A stretch of 64,000 nt of DNA from JADGGM01 sp027307005 (GCA_035455745.1 DATIEP010000085.1:47073-111072); one strand, 5' to 3'; numbered from the stretch's first letter, positions 18,663 through 28,826 are shown. The notes: a model not told the origin generated them from the letters alone. A program made the numbers and translations.

Positions 18663-20265
18663 ACAGGCCGTTTGCCACTCCGCGCTGCGCCAGAGACCAG
18701 AGCTGGGACTGTGTCGATGCGTGCTCGAGCATCGTGAGCGCGCGCTGCAGCGGTGCATCGCTCGGCGCCGAGCGACGGAACGCACTCGAGTCGCCGAACG
18801 CGATCGTTGCGATCTGCTGCTCGAGGAGCCGGTCCACCCACGGCTCCGCGGCTTCGAAGGTAGCGCGGTCGACGTTCACCCCCGATGCGCGCAGCTGCCG
18901 ATAGAACGCTTCGCGCCACTCCGGGAGCACGATGAAATCGCCGCGCACCGTGGTGCGAAGTCCGCGCGCAACGTCGAACAAAGCCGTGCGCGTTTGCGCG
19001 GCCTTGGGCGCGAATTCGCGCGCGAGGTGCTGCTCGGCGCTCGTGAGCGTGTCCGACGCGACCGTCACATCGGGTGTGATGCCGCCCCCGCCGAGGACCG
19101 TGCGTCCGTCGTCGCTCTTGTAGCGCGGCCGGTGCGCCGGCGGCGCGGTATCGGCCAATGGATTGACCGACGTGTCCGGCGCACCATCGAACGTGTGCGC
19201 GCGCTGGATGCTGCGCCCGCTCGGCGTGTACCAGCGTCCGGTGGTCAGCTTGAGCGCGTAGCCGCCGTCGAGATTGAAGAGCGACTGCACGACGCCTTTG
19301 CCGAACGATGTCTCGCCAACGATCACGGCGCGATCGTGATCTTGCAGGGCGCCGGCCACGATCTCCGACGCCGACGCGGTGTAGTGATCGACGAGCAGCA
19401 CGACCGGCTCCGATCGCACCAGGGGCGGGATGCGCGCGCGATAGCTCTGCGCCGGTTCGCCGCGCTGTCTGAGCTCGGCGATTTCCTGGCCGGCGCGGAG
19501 GAACAGGTTGCTCACCGCCAGCGCCTGCGCCACGTCGCCGCCGGGGTTGCCGCGCAGGTCGATCACGAACGAGCGCGCACCGCGTTGTTTGAGTCCGGCG
19601 ACCGCGCTGGCCATCTCGCTGTCCGCGGTCTCGTTGAAGCGCTGGAGCGGGATGTAGCCGGTGTGATCGCCGATCACCATCGCGAACGGCACGGCCTGCG
19701 GACGGACGATGGCGCGCACGAAGTGCGTGCGGATGGGCGTCGTGATGCCGGCGCGGAGGAACGTGAGGTCGACGCCGGAGCCGGGCTCGCCTACGAGCAG
19801 CTGCGAGACGCGATCGCGGGGAAGCCTGGCCACGGGCGTGCCGTTGATGGCGACGATCTCGTCGCCGGTCATCACCCCGCCTAACGCAGCCGGCGAGTGC
19901 TGGAACACGCCGGTCACCGCGATGCCGCCCGGCTGCCGCTCGAGCGACATGCCTAACCCACCGTACGCGTTGCCGATGTCGTTGCGGAGGAAACCGGCCA
20001 TGGCGGTGCGCGAGAACAGGCTGGCATAGGGATCGCCGATCGCGCTCACCATGCCGTTCGCCGCCTTCACGAACAGCGAGTCATCGGAGATCGAATCGAC
20101 GTCGCGCGTCGCGACCAGCCGGCGCACTTCGTCGAACAGCCGGGCGTCCCGCTCGTCCCGCTTGCTCTGTCGGCTGGCCGCCATGCCGACCACGATGGCC
20201 ACGCCCGCGGCGGCCGCGAGTGCGGCGGCCACCACGACAGTCCGCGTCTGCCGAAATCCGGACAT
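18661..20265 (-). CDS. S41 (C-terminal processing type) serine protease with PDZ domain
   Basis: The 534-residue protein has an N-terminal signal anchor (residues 8-30), a PDZ domain at about 95-180 (GGLGMSLERQPGGIAVTGV, GVMTGDEIVAINGTPV) and the S41 catalytic domain at about 190-380. The Ser-Lys dyad is S298 in TASASE and K323 in SFGKG, at the 25-residue spacing seen in Prc/CtpA, and the FVIDLRGNPGG segment is intact. Such proteases trim or degrade exported proteins in the periplasm. The ATG at 20265 has a GAGGAGAG ribosome binding site. The remaining about 150 C-terminal residues are helical and unassigned. The stop codon is the boundary of the tandem array. Confidence 0.94.
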   Translation of the reverse strand: MSGFRQTRTVVVAAALAAAAGVAIVVGMAASRQSKRDERDARLFDEVRRLVATRDVDSISDDSLFVKAANGMVSAIGDPYASLFSRTAMAGFLRNDIGNAYGGLGMSLERQPGGIAVTGVFQHSPAALGGVMTGDEIVAINGTPVARLPRDRVSQLLVGEPGSGVDLTFLRAGITTPIRTHFVRAIVRPQAVPFAMVIGDHTGYIPLQRFNETADSEMASAVAGLKQRGARSFVIDLRGNPGGDVAQALAVSNLFLRAGQEIAELRQRGEPAQSYRARIPPLVRSEPVVLLVDHYTASASEIVAGALQDHDRAVIVGETSFGKGVVQSLFNLDGGYALKLTTGRWYTPSGRSIQRAHTFDGAPDTSVNPLADTAPPAHRPRYKSDDGRTVLGGGGITPDVTVASDTLTSAEQHLAREFAPKAAQTRTALFDVARGLRTTVRGDFIVLPEWREAFYRQLRASGVNVDRATFEAAEPWVDRLLEQQIATIAFGDSSAFRRSAPSDAPLQRALTMLEHASTQSQLWSLAQRGVANGL

Positions 20266-20424
20266 GGCTCTCCTCGGCTGAACTCAGAGGGCACGGGCCG
20301 TATGAGCCCGAATGCCGCAGGGTAGAACGGTGCGCACACCAGGCTGTAGCGTCAATGGCGCGTCTGCGGCCGGTGATGTCAGAATCCTGCCATCGCACCG
20401 AGCGTGCCCGGCCGTAGAGCGCGG

Positions 20425-20453
20425 TTGGCTGTCGTTCGGGCGCTTGGTATGTT
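20425..20453 (+). promoter_or_regulatory. Sigma-70-type promoter, leaderless, for phosphoketolase
   Basis: TTGGCT (20425-20430), a 17-bp spacer and TATGTT (20448-20453). The -10 box ends 6 bp before the ATG at 20460, so transcription should begin at or next to the start codon, and no Shine-Dalgarno sequence is present. This fits a leaderless mRNA. Prediction from sequence only. Confidence 0.5.
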
Positions 20454-20459
20454 GCGCAC

Positions 20460-22829
20460 ATGAGTGCTCCTCTGCGCGCGCTCGCGACGTCCGGCCGTGA
20501 GCAGATGAAGAGCAGCATTGAGCTGCTGGATCGGACATTCCTCGCCGCGAACTATCTGTCCGCCGCGGAGCTCTACCTCAAAGACAATGTGTTGCTGCGC
20601 GAACCGCTCGCGCCGCGACACATCAAGGCCCGACTGCTCGGGCACTGGGGCACCGTCCCCGGCATCAATTTGTTGTACGCGCATCTGGGACGCCTCATAC
20701 GCGACCGCGGGCAGCGCGTGCTGCTCGTCGTTGGCACCGGCCACGGTGCGCCCGGTGTGCTGGCGAATACGTTCCTCGAGGGCACGTTAGGCGAGCGGTA
20801 TTCCGAGTACGCGCGCGACGCGGCCGGCGTGCAGGCGATGGTGCGCTCGTTTTCGTGGCCCGGCGGATTCCCGAGCCACCTCACGGCCCTCACGCCGGGC
20901 ACGCTGCACGAGGGCGGCGAGCTGGGATACTCGCTCGTGCACGCGGCCGGCGCGGCGATGGACAATCCCGAGCTGTTGGTCGCGTGCCTCATCGGCGACG
21001 GTGAGGCCGAGACCGGTCCGCTTGCCGGGTCGTGGCACTGGCATCGGTTCATGAATCCCGCCCGCGACGGCGTCGTGTTGCCGATCCTGCACCTCAATGG
21101 CTACAAGCTCTCCGGACCGTCGCTGCTGGCGCGGTTCAGCGTCAATGCACTTGCCGAATATTTCGCGGGAATGGGATACGAGGCGCGGGAAGTCGCGGGC
21201 GACGAGCGCGCGCTCGTGCACCGCGCGATGTGGGACGCGCTCGACTGGGCGTACGATCGGTTAGGCGAACACCGCCGGGCGGCGCGCAACGGCGGCGCGA
21301 GCGACCAGCCGTGGCCGCTCATCGTGCTGCGCACGCCGAAGGGTTGGACCGGGCCCAAGAGCCTCGACGGCCAGGCCATCGAGAACACGTTCCACGCGCA
21401 CCAGATTCCGATCGAAGACCCGGCCGCCAACCCGGACCATCTGCGCGCGCTCGAGCGCTGGCTGCGCAGCTATCACCCGGAGGAGCTGTTCGACGCCGAC
21501 GGCCGCCCCGCGGCGGACGTGACCGCGATGTATCCGGTGGGCGACATGCGGTTAGGCGCCTGTCCGGCGGCGAACGGCGGCGCGCTGCTCGTGCCGCTCG
21601 TGTGCCCGGACCCCACCCCGGTGTCGGTGGACGCCGCCGCCCCCGGCGAGACGATCATCGAGAACACCAAGGTGTTAGGCGGCTACCTGCGCGAAGTGTT
21701 CAACGCCAACGAGGACGCGGCCAACTTCCGGCTCTTCTGCCCCGACGAGACGTCGTCCAACCGGCTGCAGAACGTGTTCGAGTCGACGCTCCGCGCCTGG
21801 ATGCTGCCGCTCGTGCCGACCGATGAATACCTCTCGATGACCGGCCGGGTGCTCGAAATCCTGAGCGAGCACTGCTGCGAGGGCTGGCTCGAGGGATACG
21901 TGCTGTCGGGCCGCCACGGAATCTTCGCGTGCTACGAGGCGTTCCTCACCATCGTCGACTCGATGGTCCAGCAGTTTGCCAAATGGCAGAAGATGGCAGC
22001 CGAGGTGACGTGGCGCGTGCCGACCGCGTCGCTGAACCTGCTGGTGACCAGCCACGTGTGGGAGCAGGATCACAACGGCTACAGCCATCAAGGCCCGTCG
22101 TTGATGAACCTCCTGGTCACCAAGAAGGCGGCGACGACGCGCGTGTTCTTGCCGCCCGATGCGAACTCGCTGCTCGCCGTTACTCGCCGGTGTCTCGAGA
22201 GCCGGGGAGACATCAACCTCATCGTCGCGTCGAAGAAACCGATGCCGCAATGGCTCGACGTGGACGAAGCGGATGCGCAGTGCTCGGCCGGCGCATCGCA
22301 TTGGGCGTGGGCGGGCACCGACCCATCGCATGCGGACGTCGTGCTCGCGGGCGCCGGCGACGTGCCGGCGCGGGAATCCGTGGCTGCCGCCTGGTGGCTG
22401 AAGCGCGTCGCGCCCGATCTGCGCGTGCGCGTCGTCAACATCATCGACTTGTTGGCGCTCGAGTCGCCGGACGACAACCCGCACGGCATCGATGCCCAAC
22501 GATTCGATGCGTTGTTCGGCGCGACCGTGCCCGTCGTGATGGCGTTTCACGGGTATCCGAGCGCCGTGCACGAGATCATCCACCACCGGCCGCATCCGCA
22601 GCGCTTCCACGTGCGCGGGTACGTCGAGGAAGGGACGACGACCACGCCGTTCAACATGCTCGTCCTCAACGGCATGAGCCGCTTTCAGCTGGCGATCGAG
22701 GCGTTGCGCCGCTGCGCGCGCACGGACGGCATCGACCACCTCGAGGGCAAGTTGGAAGAGCACGGGCGGTACATCCTGGCGAACGGCGAGGACATGCCCG
22801 AGATCCAGCACTGGCGCTGGTCCGCCTAA
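20460..22829 (+). CDS. xfp: Phosphoketolase (xylulose-5-phosphate/fructose-6-phosphate)
   Basis: A 789-residue, thiamine-diphosphate enzyme of usual length for the family. The N-terminal region holds the XFP signature RRLLGHWG-like segment (KARLLGHWGTVPGINLLYAHL) and the TPP/metal motif GDGEAETG at residues 179-186; the central YEAF and C-terminal RGYVEEGTTTTPFNM segments are also intact. It splits xylulose-5-P or fructose-6-P with phosphate to acetyl-phosphate plus a C3 or C4 sugar phosphate, in the cytoplasm. An acetate kinase or phosphotransacetylase is not present nearby. The ATG at 20460 is placed by the likely leaderless promoter; an internal ATG at 20505 is the alternative. The TAA stop lies in a GCCTAACG motif copy. 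Confidence 0.96.
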   Translation: MSAPLRALATSGREQMKSSIELLDRTFLAANYLSAAELYLKDNVLLREPLAPRHIKARLLGHWGTVPGINLLYAHLGRLIRDRGQRVLLVVGTGHGAPGVLANTFLEGTLGERYSEYARDAAGVQAMVRSFSWPGGFPSHLTALTPGTLHEGGELGYSLVHAAGAAMDNPELLVACLIGDGEAETGPLAGSWHWHRFMNPARDGVVLPILHLNGYKLSGPSLLARFSVNALAEYFAGMGYEAREVAGDERALVHRAMWDALDWAYDRLGEHRRAARNGGASDQPWPLIVLRTPKGWTGPKSLDGQAIENTFHAHQIPIEDPAANPDHLRALERWLRSYHPEELFDADGRPAADVTAMYPVGDMRLGACPAANGGALLVPLVCPDPTPVSVDAAAPGETIIENTKVLGGYLREVFNANEDAANFRLFCPDETSSNRLQNVFESTLRAWMLPLVPTDEYLSMTGRVLEILSEHCCEGWLEGYVLSGRHGIFACYEAFLTIVDSMVQQFAKWQKMAAEVTWRVPTASLNLLVTSHVWEQDHNGYSHQGPSLMNLLVTKKAATTRVFLPPDANSLLAVTRRCLESRGDINLIVASKKPMPQWLDVDEADAQCSAGASHWAWAGTDPSHADVVLAGAGDVPARESVAAAWWLKRVAPDLRVRVVNIIDLLALESPDDNPHGIDAQRFDALFGATVPVVMAFHGYPSAVHEIIHHRPHPQRFHVRGYVEEGTTTTPFNMLVLNGMSRFQLAIEALRRCARTDGIDHLEGKLEEHGRYILANGEDMPEIQHWRWSA

Positions 22830-22845
22830 CGCAATAGCGCCGCGG

Positions 22846-25044
22846 TCACGCGAGGTGCGGAACGACGACCGCCGTCGTGCACCCCGCGCGCTCGACGATC
22901 GACGCGGTGCCCTGGCCGAAGAACAGCGGCTGCGCGAGCAGTTTGTTCTCCGCGCCTAACACGAGCAGGTCGTAGTGGCCGGCGTGCGATTGCTCGATGA
23001 TCGTCGCCGCCGGGTCGCCGCTGGCCAGGATGCGGACGCGCGGATCGATGCCGGCCGAGGCGGCCAACTTCGCCAGATCGCCGCGGATGCGATTCTCCAG
23101 CGTTTCCGCCTCGAATTCCGCCACCGCATGCGATGCTCGCAGCTCTGGCACGGCGAGCGCGCCCGTCGTCACGCGCGCTTCGTTGATCACGTGCAGCAGC
23201 GTCACCTGTGCGCCCGCGGACGCCGCGTACAGAAACGCGAACTCGGCGGCGGCGCGCGAGAAGACGCTGCCGTCGAGCGGCACGACCACGCGCTCGTAGA
23301 TGGTCGGCGCCGCGCCGTCTGCGCTGCGGACGATGACGACCGGCATGCGGAGCCGGCTCACCACGTCGCCCACTGCCGAGCGGCTCACCAGGTGGCGCGG
23401 CGCCGCGCCGATGAACACCAGATCGTAATCGCGGGCGGCTTCGTCGAGGATGGCTGTGGTCGGCGTCGCCGATCGCACGCGCCGCACGACGAATCGCTTC
23501 TGTTGATCGGTCAACAGCTCGGCGGCACTCGCGAGATGTGCGTCCAGTCCAAAGCCGGCCAGGGACGAGGTGCGTTCGCCGCGCAACCGGGGCCAGCGCT
23601 GATGCGCGCGGTCGGAGTCGACGTACATCGCGGTCAACGTGCCCTCGTGCGCGCGCACGATCGGCGCGGCCAGGGCGAACGCCGCCATTGCGTTAGGCCC
23701 ACCCGCCGTGGGCACGAGCACGCGCACCGCGCCGGTGGACGGCAGCAGCGTGCGGTCGCCGGGCTCGAGGCGCCGCCGCTCTTCGTCCGTCACCGGCACG
23801 TGCTTCATGACGACGCGCAGGAACATCGGCGCCAGGAACGACGTGATCACCGCGATCATCACGATGATCGAGTACATCTCGTTCGTCAACAGGCCGAGCG
23901 ACAGCCCGATCAGCGCGACGATCAGCTCCATCGCGCCGCGGGCGTTCATCCCGACGCCTAACGCAAGCGACTCCCAGCGGTTGAGCGATCCGAGGCGGCC
24001 GCCCACGTAGCAGCCTCCCAGCTTGCCCGCCACCGCGATGCCCAGCACGATCGCCGGCAGCTGCCACCCCGAGAGCGACCACAGGTCGACCTTCAACCCG
24101 ACGAACGCAAAGAAGATCGGCGACAGCGAGGCGAGCACGAACGTCTCGATCGTCTGCAGCGTCGCCGCGCGCACGCGCGGAATCTGCCGCACGAGCAGCC
24201 CGAACACGAACGCGCCGAACACCGCGTGCACGCCGATCGCTTCGGTCGTGGCCGAGCACAACAGCGTGGCCACCAGAATGAGGCTGAGGTCCGCGCCGAT
24301 CAGCGGCACGCTGCGGTTGACCCAGCCGATGACCCGGGTGAACCCCGGATACACGATCCAGCGCATCACGCCGAGGAACACGAGGAGGGCGATCGCCGTG
24401 AACGCGAGCGACCCGGCGGAGAACGATCCGGCGGTCGCGATCCCGGCGATCACCGACAGCACGAGCCAGCCAACCGTGTCGTCCACCACCCCGGCCGAGA
24501 GAATCACGACGCCGAGGTTGCGCTTCATCATGTTGAGGTCGATGAGAATCTTCGCGATCACCGGCATCGCCGAAATCGCCATCGCCGTCGCGATGAACGC
24601 GGCGAAGATCGCGCGCTGGCTGGTCTGCGCCAGGTAGCGGTCCGGCATCAACAGGCCTAACGCAAGGCCCATGGCGAACGGAACCGTGATGCCGAACACC
24701 GACGCCATGAGCGCGGGCCGGCCCAACCGCCGCATCACGCGGACATCGGTCTCGATGCCGGTGAGCAGCAGCAGGAAGATCATGCCGAGGGTCGAGATCA
24801 CCTCGAGCAGATGGAACTGCGACGTCCGCTGCGGGAAAATCGAGGTGAAGAGGCCGGGCGCATAGTGCCCGAGCACCGACGGGCCGAGGACGATGCCGGC
24901 CAACAGCTCGCCGATCACCGCCGGCTGGCCGAGTCGCCGCATCACTTCCGCGAGCAGCCGGCAGAGGAACATCAAGCCGGCGATCTGCAGCAGCAGGATC
25001 TGTAAGTCGTGCCCCGAAATCGGCGGCACCGTCGCAGAACCCAT
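22846..25044 (-). CDS. CPA2-type cation/proton antiporter with two C-terminal universal-stress domains
   Basis: The start is ATG 25044, with a GAGGGA ribosome binding site 6 bp before it; an upstream ATG at 25086 lacks one. Of 732 residues, the first about 400 are a Na+/H+ exchanger domain with about 12 membrane segments (GELLAGIVLGPSVLG, TGIETD, and AMSAMPVIAKIL with the VVDDTVGW pair of ion-binding residues in a KefB/NhaA-like fold). Residues about 430-575 and 590-730 look like two USP domains, the second with GSVFSRAAAEFA and LLVLGAENK. It exports K+ or Na+ in exchange for protons; the USP domains may sense nucleotides. It converges with phosphoketolase across 16 bp. Confidence 0.92.
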   Translation of the reverse strand: MGSATVPPISGHDLQILLLQIAGLMFLCRLLAEVMRRLGQPAVIGELLAGIVLGPSVLGHYAPGLFTSIFPQRTSQFHLLEVISTLGMIFLLLLTGIETDVRVMRRLGRPALMASVFGITVPFAMGLALGLLMPDRYLAQTSQRAIFAAFIATAMAISAMPVIAKILIDLNMMKRNLGVVILSAGVVDDTVGWLVLSVIAGIATAGSFSAGSLAFTAIALLVFLGVMRWIVYPGFTRVIGWVNRSVPLIGADLSLILVATLLCSATTEAIGVHAVFGAFVFGLLVRQIPRVRAATLQTIETFVLASLSPIFFAFVGLKVDLWSLSGWQLPAIVLGIAVAGKLGGCYVGGRLGSLNRWESLALGVGMNARGAMELIVALIGLSLGLLTNEMYSIIVMIAVITSFLAPMFLRVVMKHVPVTDEERRRLEPGDRTLLPSTGAVRVLVPTAGGPNAMAAFALAAPIVRAHEGTLTAMYVDSDRAHQRWPRLRGERTSSLAGFGLDAHLASAAELLTDQQKRFVVRRVRSATPTTAILDEAARDYDLVFIGAAPRHLVSRSAVGDVVSRLRMPVVIVRSADGAAPTIYERVVVPLDGSVFSRAAAEFAFLYAASAGAQVTLLHVINEARVTTGALAVPELRASHAVAEFEAETLENRIRGDLAKLAASAGIDPRVRILASGDPAATIIEQSHAGHYDLLVLGAENKLLAQPLFFGQGTASIVERAGCTTAVVVPHLA

Positions 25045-25206
25045 AGCGTCCCTCGTGTCCAGCGGTGCGGGGGGCGGCGAATACAAAACCCGTCGCGTGC
25101 GGCGGCGGGCCCGATGATTCCATCCAAGGTAATGCGGCCGGCACGCCGCGCCTATTCACCGAACTCTGCGTATCTCATCCAGCGACTGACCGGCCGGTAA
25201 GTCGCG

Positions 25207-26313
25207 TCACCGCGTTGGCAATTCGATCCGCGTGATGCGGCCATTTGGGCCGACCGCCCATCCAATCCGAGCCGATCCGAAGCCGACGCTCCAGTACGCC
25301 GCCGAGTCGATGAGCGTCCACGTGCGGCCATCATCCGTGGACGCGGCGGCGCCGCCCGGGCCCACGGCTACGAGCCAGGGCTCCGTCGAGCGCGAGTACG
25401 CGGCGCCGAACACCGGTCCGGGGAAGGGCAGCGCGCCGCCCATGGTCCAGGTTCGGCCGCCATCATCGGTGATCGCGACGTCGTGCTGGAACGCGTGCAG
25501 CCGCGCGATGTGCCCGCCTAACGCAACGATGTGGCGCGCGTCGCGGACGGCGAGGCTCGTGATGCCCGCCGACGTGTCGGCGGCGAGCGGCGTGTTCGCG
25601 ACATCCCACGTCGCGCCGCGGTCGCCGGTGCGGAGGATGCGCGCGGTGCGCGCATTGCCGGTGCCGATCCACGCGTCGCCGGGCGGAAGGGCCATCGCGC
25701 ACGTGCCGCTGGCCGCGAACGCACCTTCGTTGGGCAGCGCCGCCGGCAGCGCGTGAGGCGGAACCGGCGACCACCGCACCCCATCGCTGGTCGTGATCAC
25801 GAGAAAGTGCCCGTCCACCGCATCGCTCATCGCGACGCCGTGCGTGCCATCCCAAAAGGCAAAGCAGTCGTAGAACGCCCTGGGATTGCGCGCCGTGAAC
25901 TCGAGGGCCCAGGACGCGCCGCCGTCGGTGGTCTTGTAGATGCGGGAACGTTCGCCCAACCCGCTCGACAACAGGTACGCCGTGCGCGCATCCACGGCAT
26001 GCACGTCGCGGAACTCCAGCGAGTCTGCGTTGGGCATCGCGGCGCTTCGCCAGTGCTCGCCGCCGTCGGTGCTGACGGCCCACGCCGCCGAATGGCCGCC
26101 CACCCACACCACGTCGGAGTCGACGGCGCTCACGTCCTGCAGCAGCGCCGCCGTTCCGCTCCGTTGGGCAACGAGCCGGATGTCGCCTCGGCGCGGATGC
26201 GTCGCCGCGGCCGCGCCGGCGGCAAAGGCGCCGCCGAGCGCGAGCACGCCGAGCGCGCGAATGACTGCAGGGGTCAGAATCGATGGCCTGCCGAGCGAGA
26301 GGACCGGATGCAC
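25207..26313 (-). CDS. Ycf48-like/BNR-repeat protein, exported
   Basis: The protein consists of repeated Asp-box units of the form S/T-x-D-x-G-x-x-W: STDGGEHW, TTDGGASW, TSDGVRW, TGDRGATW, TDDGGRTW and STDDGRTW. This marks a six- or seven-bladed propeller of the Ycf48/sialidase-BNR type. The start is uncertain: GTG 26313 gives a plausible export signal (VIRALGVLALGGAFAAGAAA), while the frame is open back to 26556 and would then overlap the divergent M28 gene. Upstream text looks non-coding. The Glu/Arg/Tyr catalytic set of sialidases is not evident, so it is more likely a binding or assembly protein than an enzyme. Confidence 0.8.
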   Translation of the reverse strand: MHPVLSLGRPSILTPAVIRALGVLALGGAFAAGAAAATHPRRGDIRLVAQRSGTAALLQDVSAVDSDVVWVGGHSAAWAVSTDGGEHWRSAAMPNADSLEFRDVHAVDARTAYLLSSGLGERSRIYKTTDGGASWALEFTARNPRAFYDCFAFWDGTHGVAMSDAVDGHFLVITTSDGVRWSPVPPHALPAALPNEGAFAASGTCAMALPPGDAWIGTGNARTARILRTGDRGATWDVANTPLAADTSAGITSLAVRDARHIVALGGHIARLHAFQHDVAITDDGGRTWTMGGALPFPGPVFGAAYSRSTEPWLVAVGPGGAAASTDDGRTWTLIDSAAYWSVGFGSARIGWAVGPNGRITRIELPTR

Positions 26314-26555
26314 CGTGAGATACGCGCGCACATCATGTTGCGTCGCGGCGGTCGGCGCATGCAAGTCCGACGCCCCCTGTGAATCGCTCGCCGCGCTCGT
26401 GGCTGCAAGGTAATCGCCGGTTCGCCCAGCGCTGCCACCGATCGCGCCGGCACGCACGGACGATGTGAGCCCCGAACCATCGGCTTTTTCCACGTGGCGC
26501 ATCTCTGTTTCATTGCCGCATATTGCTCGCGTCCTCACCTCCTTCGAGCCTCGCA

Positions 26556-28826
26556 ATGCGACGAATCGGTTTTCTTGCCGCCTCCTCCGTTGCCGCGATC
26601 GCGTTCCTGCCGATCACGACGCTTCCGTCAATCGACAAGCTGCCGGGATTTTCCGCCCAGTCGGCTCGGCTCGAGCTCGATTGGGAATCGAAGTTCGACG
26701 CCATTCCATCCCCCGACACCATTCGCGCGAACATGCGCCGGTTGTCGGCGCGGCCGCACCACGTCGGGTCGCCGTACGATCACGACAACGCGCAGTGGCT
26801 GCTGGCGCGCTTCAAGTCGTTCGGCTGGGATGCGCACATCGAGCAATTCGACGTGCTGTTCCCGACGCCCCTCGAGCGCGTGGTCGAGCTCGTGGCACCG
26901 ACGCATTTCAGGGCGAAGCTCGAGGAGCCCACGGTCGCCGGCGATCCCACCTCGTCGCAGCACGACGAACAGCTTCCGCCGTACAACGCATACTCGGCCG
27001 ACGGCGACGTGACGGGACCGCTCGTGTACGTGAACTACGGCATACCGTCGGACTACGACGAGCTCGCGCGACACGGCATCTCGGTCAAGGGCGCGATCGT
27101 GATCGCGCGCTACGGCGGGTCGTGGCGCGGCATCAAACCGAAGGTCGCCGCGGAGCATGGCGCGGTGGGATGTCTCATTTACTCCGATCCGCGCGACGAT
27201 GGCTACGCGCAGGGCGACGTGTTCCCGACGGGACCGTTCCGTCCGCGCGACGGCGTGCAGCGCGGCAGCGTGGCCGACATGCCGCTCTACTCGGGCGACC
27301 CGCTCACCCCGGGGGTGGGCGCGGTGCCCGGAGCCAAGCGCCTAACGCTAGCCGAAGCGAAGACGCTCACCCGGATTCCGGTGCTGCCCATCTCGTATGG
27401 CGATGCGGAGCCGCTCTTGGCGGCGATGACCGGTCCGGTCGCGCCGCCGGCATGGCGCGGCGCGCTGCCGGTGACGTATCACCTTGGACCGGGCGCGGCG
27501 CGCGTGCACCTGCGCGTGAAATCGGACTGGTCCACCAAGCCGATCTACGACGTGATCGCGATGCTCAAGGGCTCGACGAGCCCCGATGAGTGGGTGATTC
27601 GCGGCAACCACCACGACGGATGGGTGAACGGCGCCGGCGATCCGCTGTCGGGGCAATCGGCGCTGCTCGAGGAGGCCCGCGGGTTAGGCGAGCTGGTGCG
27701 TCAGGGCTGGCATCCGCACCGGACCATCGTCTACGCGGCCTGGGACGGGGAAGAGCCCGGTCTGTTAGGCAGCACCGAGTGGGTCGAGACGCACGCCGAT
27801 GAGCTCCGCGCCAAGGCGGTGGCGTACATCAACAGCGACGGCAACGATCGCGGATACCTCAACGTGGGCGGATCGCACACGCTCGAGCGCTTCGTGAACG
27901 ACGTGGCGCGGAGCATCCAGGATCCCGAAACGCACCTCACGGTGTGGAAGCGCTCGCAGCTCGCGCGCATCGAACGCGCGCGGTCCGCCGTCGAACGCAG
28001 CGAGCTGCGCAGTCCGAACGGCGAGCTTCCGATCAGCGCACTCGGCTCCGGCTCGGACTACACGCCCTTCCTCCAGCATCTCGGCATCGCGTCGCTCAAC
28101 ATCGGCTACGGCGGCGAGGTGAACAGCGCCGGCGTGTACCACTCGGTGTACGACGACTTCTACTGGTACACGCACTTCGGCGACACATCGTTCGTGTACG
28201 GCCGCGCGCTCGCGCAGACGGGCGGCACGATGGTGATGCGCCTGGCCGATGCCGATCTCCTGCCGTTCGAGTTCAGCGACCTCGCGCGCACCGTGCATGG
28301 CTACGTCGGCGAGCTGGAGAAGCTGCTCGATGCAGAACGGGACAGCACGGTGGAGCGGAACCGCGAGATCGGGGAGGGCGTGTTCGCGGCAACCTCGGAT
28401 CCGTGGTCGCCGACGAACCCGCCGCCGGCCGAAGCCGTCCCGCCGCACCTGGATTTTTCGCCGTTGGACAACGCCGTCGACTCGCTCACGCGGAGCGCGG
28501 ATCGCTACGCGCGCGCCGCGGCTGCCGCGCACGCCCAGGGAACGCCTAACGAGGCGGTGCTGGCGCGCGTCAACGCGCTCGTGCTGCAGAGCGAGCGGCG
28601 CCTGACGAACGCCCAGGGCTTGCCGCGGCGCCCGTGGTACGTCCACGAGCTGTACGCGCCCGGCTTCTACACGGGCTACGGGGTCAAGACGATTCCGGCG
28701 GTGCGCGAAGCCATCGAGCAGCGCAACTTCACCGAGGCCAGGCGCGAAATCCCCGTGGTGGCGCAGGCCCTGACGGACGAGGCGGCGCTGGTCGACTCGG
28801 CCGCCGCAGCGTTAGGCGGGACGTGA
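26556..28826 (+). CDS. Glutamate carboxypeptidase II-like M28 peptidase
   Basis: A 756-residue exported protein starting at ATG 26556 (signal segment RRIGFLAASSVAAIAFLP). It has a protease-associated domain at about 120-290 (YVNYGIPSDYDELARHG), the M28B catalytic domain with H352/H353 in NHHDGW, E399/E400 in WDGEEPGLLGS, a downstream Asp in YINSDGND and the final His in GVYHSVYDDFYWY, and a C-terminal TFR-type dimerisation domain (about 610-750). Homologues such as PSMA cleave C-terminal glutamate from peptides. The stop TGA overlaps the GTG of the next gene, so it is translationally coupled to an osmoprotectant importer. A TTG at 26523 would add 11 residues and is less likely. Confidence 0.93.
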   Translation: MRRIGFLAASSVAAIAFLPITTLPSIDKLPGFSAQSARLELDWESKFDAIPSPDTIRANMRRLSARPHHVGSPYDHDNAQWLLARFKSFGWDAHIEQFDVLFPTPLERVVELVAPTHFRAKLEEPTVAGDPTSSQHDEQLPPYNAYSADGDVTGPLVYVNYGIPSDYDELARHGISVKGAIVIARYGGSWRGIKPKVAAEHGAVGCLIYSDPRDDGYAQGDVFPTGPFRPRDGVQRGSVADMPLYSGDPLTPGVGAVPGAKRLTLAEAKTLTRIPVLPISYGDAEPLLAAMTGPVAPPAWRGALPVTYHLGPGAARVHLRVKSDWSTKPIYDVIAMLKGSTSPDEWVIRGNHHDGWVNGAGDPLSGQSALLEEARGLGELVRQGWHPHRTIVYAAWDGEEPGLLGSTEWVETHADELRAKAVAYINSDGNDRGYLNVGGSHTLERFVNDVARSIQDPETHLTVWKRSQLARIERARSAVERSELRSPNGELPISALGSGSDYTPFLQHLGIASLNIGYGGEVNSAGVYHSVYDDFYWYTHFGDTSFVYGRALAQTGGTMVMRLADADLLPFEFSDLARTVHGYVGELEKLLDAERDSTVERNREIGEGVFAATSDPWSPTNPPPAEAVPPHLDFSPLDNAVDSLTRSADRYARAAAAAHAQGTPNEAVLARVNALVLQSERRLTNAQGLPRRPWYVHELYAPGFYTGYGVKTIPAVREAIEQRNFTEARREIPVVAQALTDEAALVDSAAAALGGT

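Noticed and set aside
18411..18665. CRISPR-like appearance of the regularly repeated 44-bp unit
   Set aside because: Units are adjacent copies with no unique spacers and no cas genes; it is a simple tandem array.
18219..18919. Open minus-strand frames through the 44-bp array giving Arg/Gly/Lys-rich proteins
   Set aside because: The text is the translated repeat and runs over known genes; there is no start context or domain.
1258..26280. The word GCAGGGGTCAGAA occurs at 1258 and 26268
   Set aside because: Two copies, one at a stop codon and one inside a frame, are not enough to call a repeat; no flanking similarity was seen.
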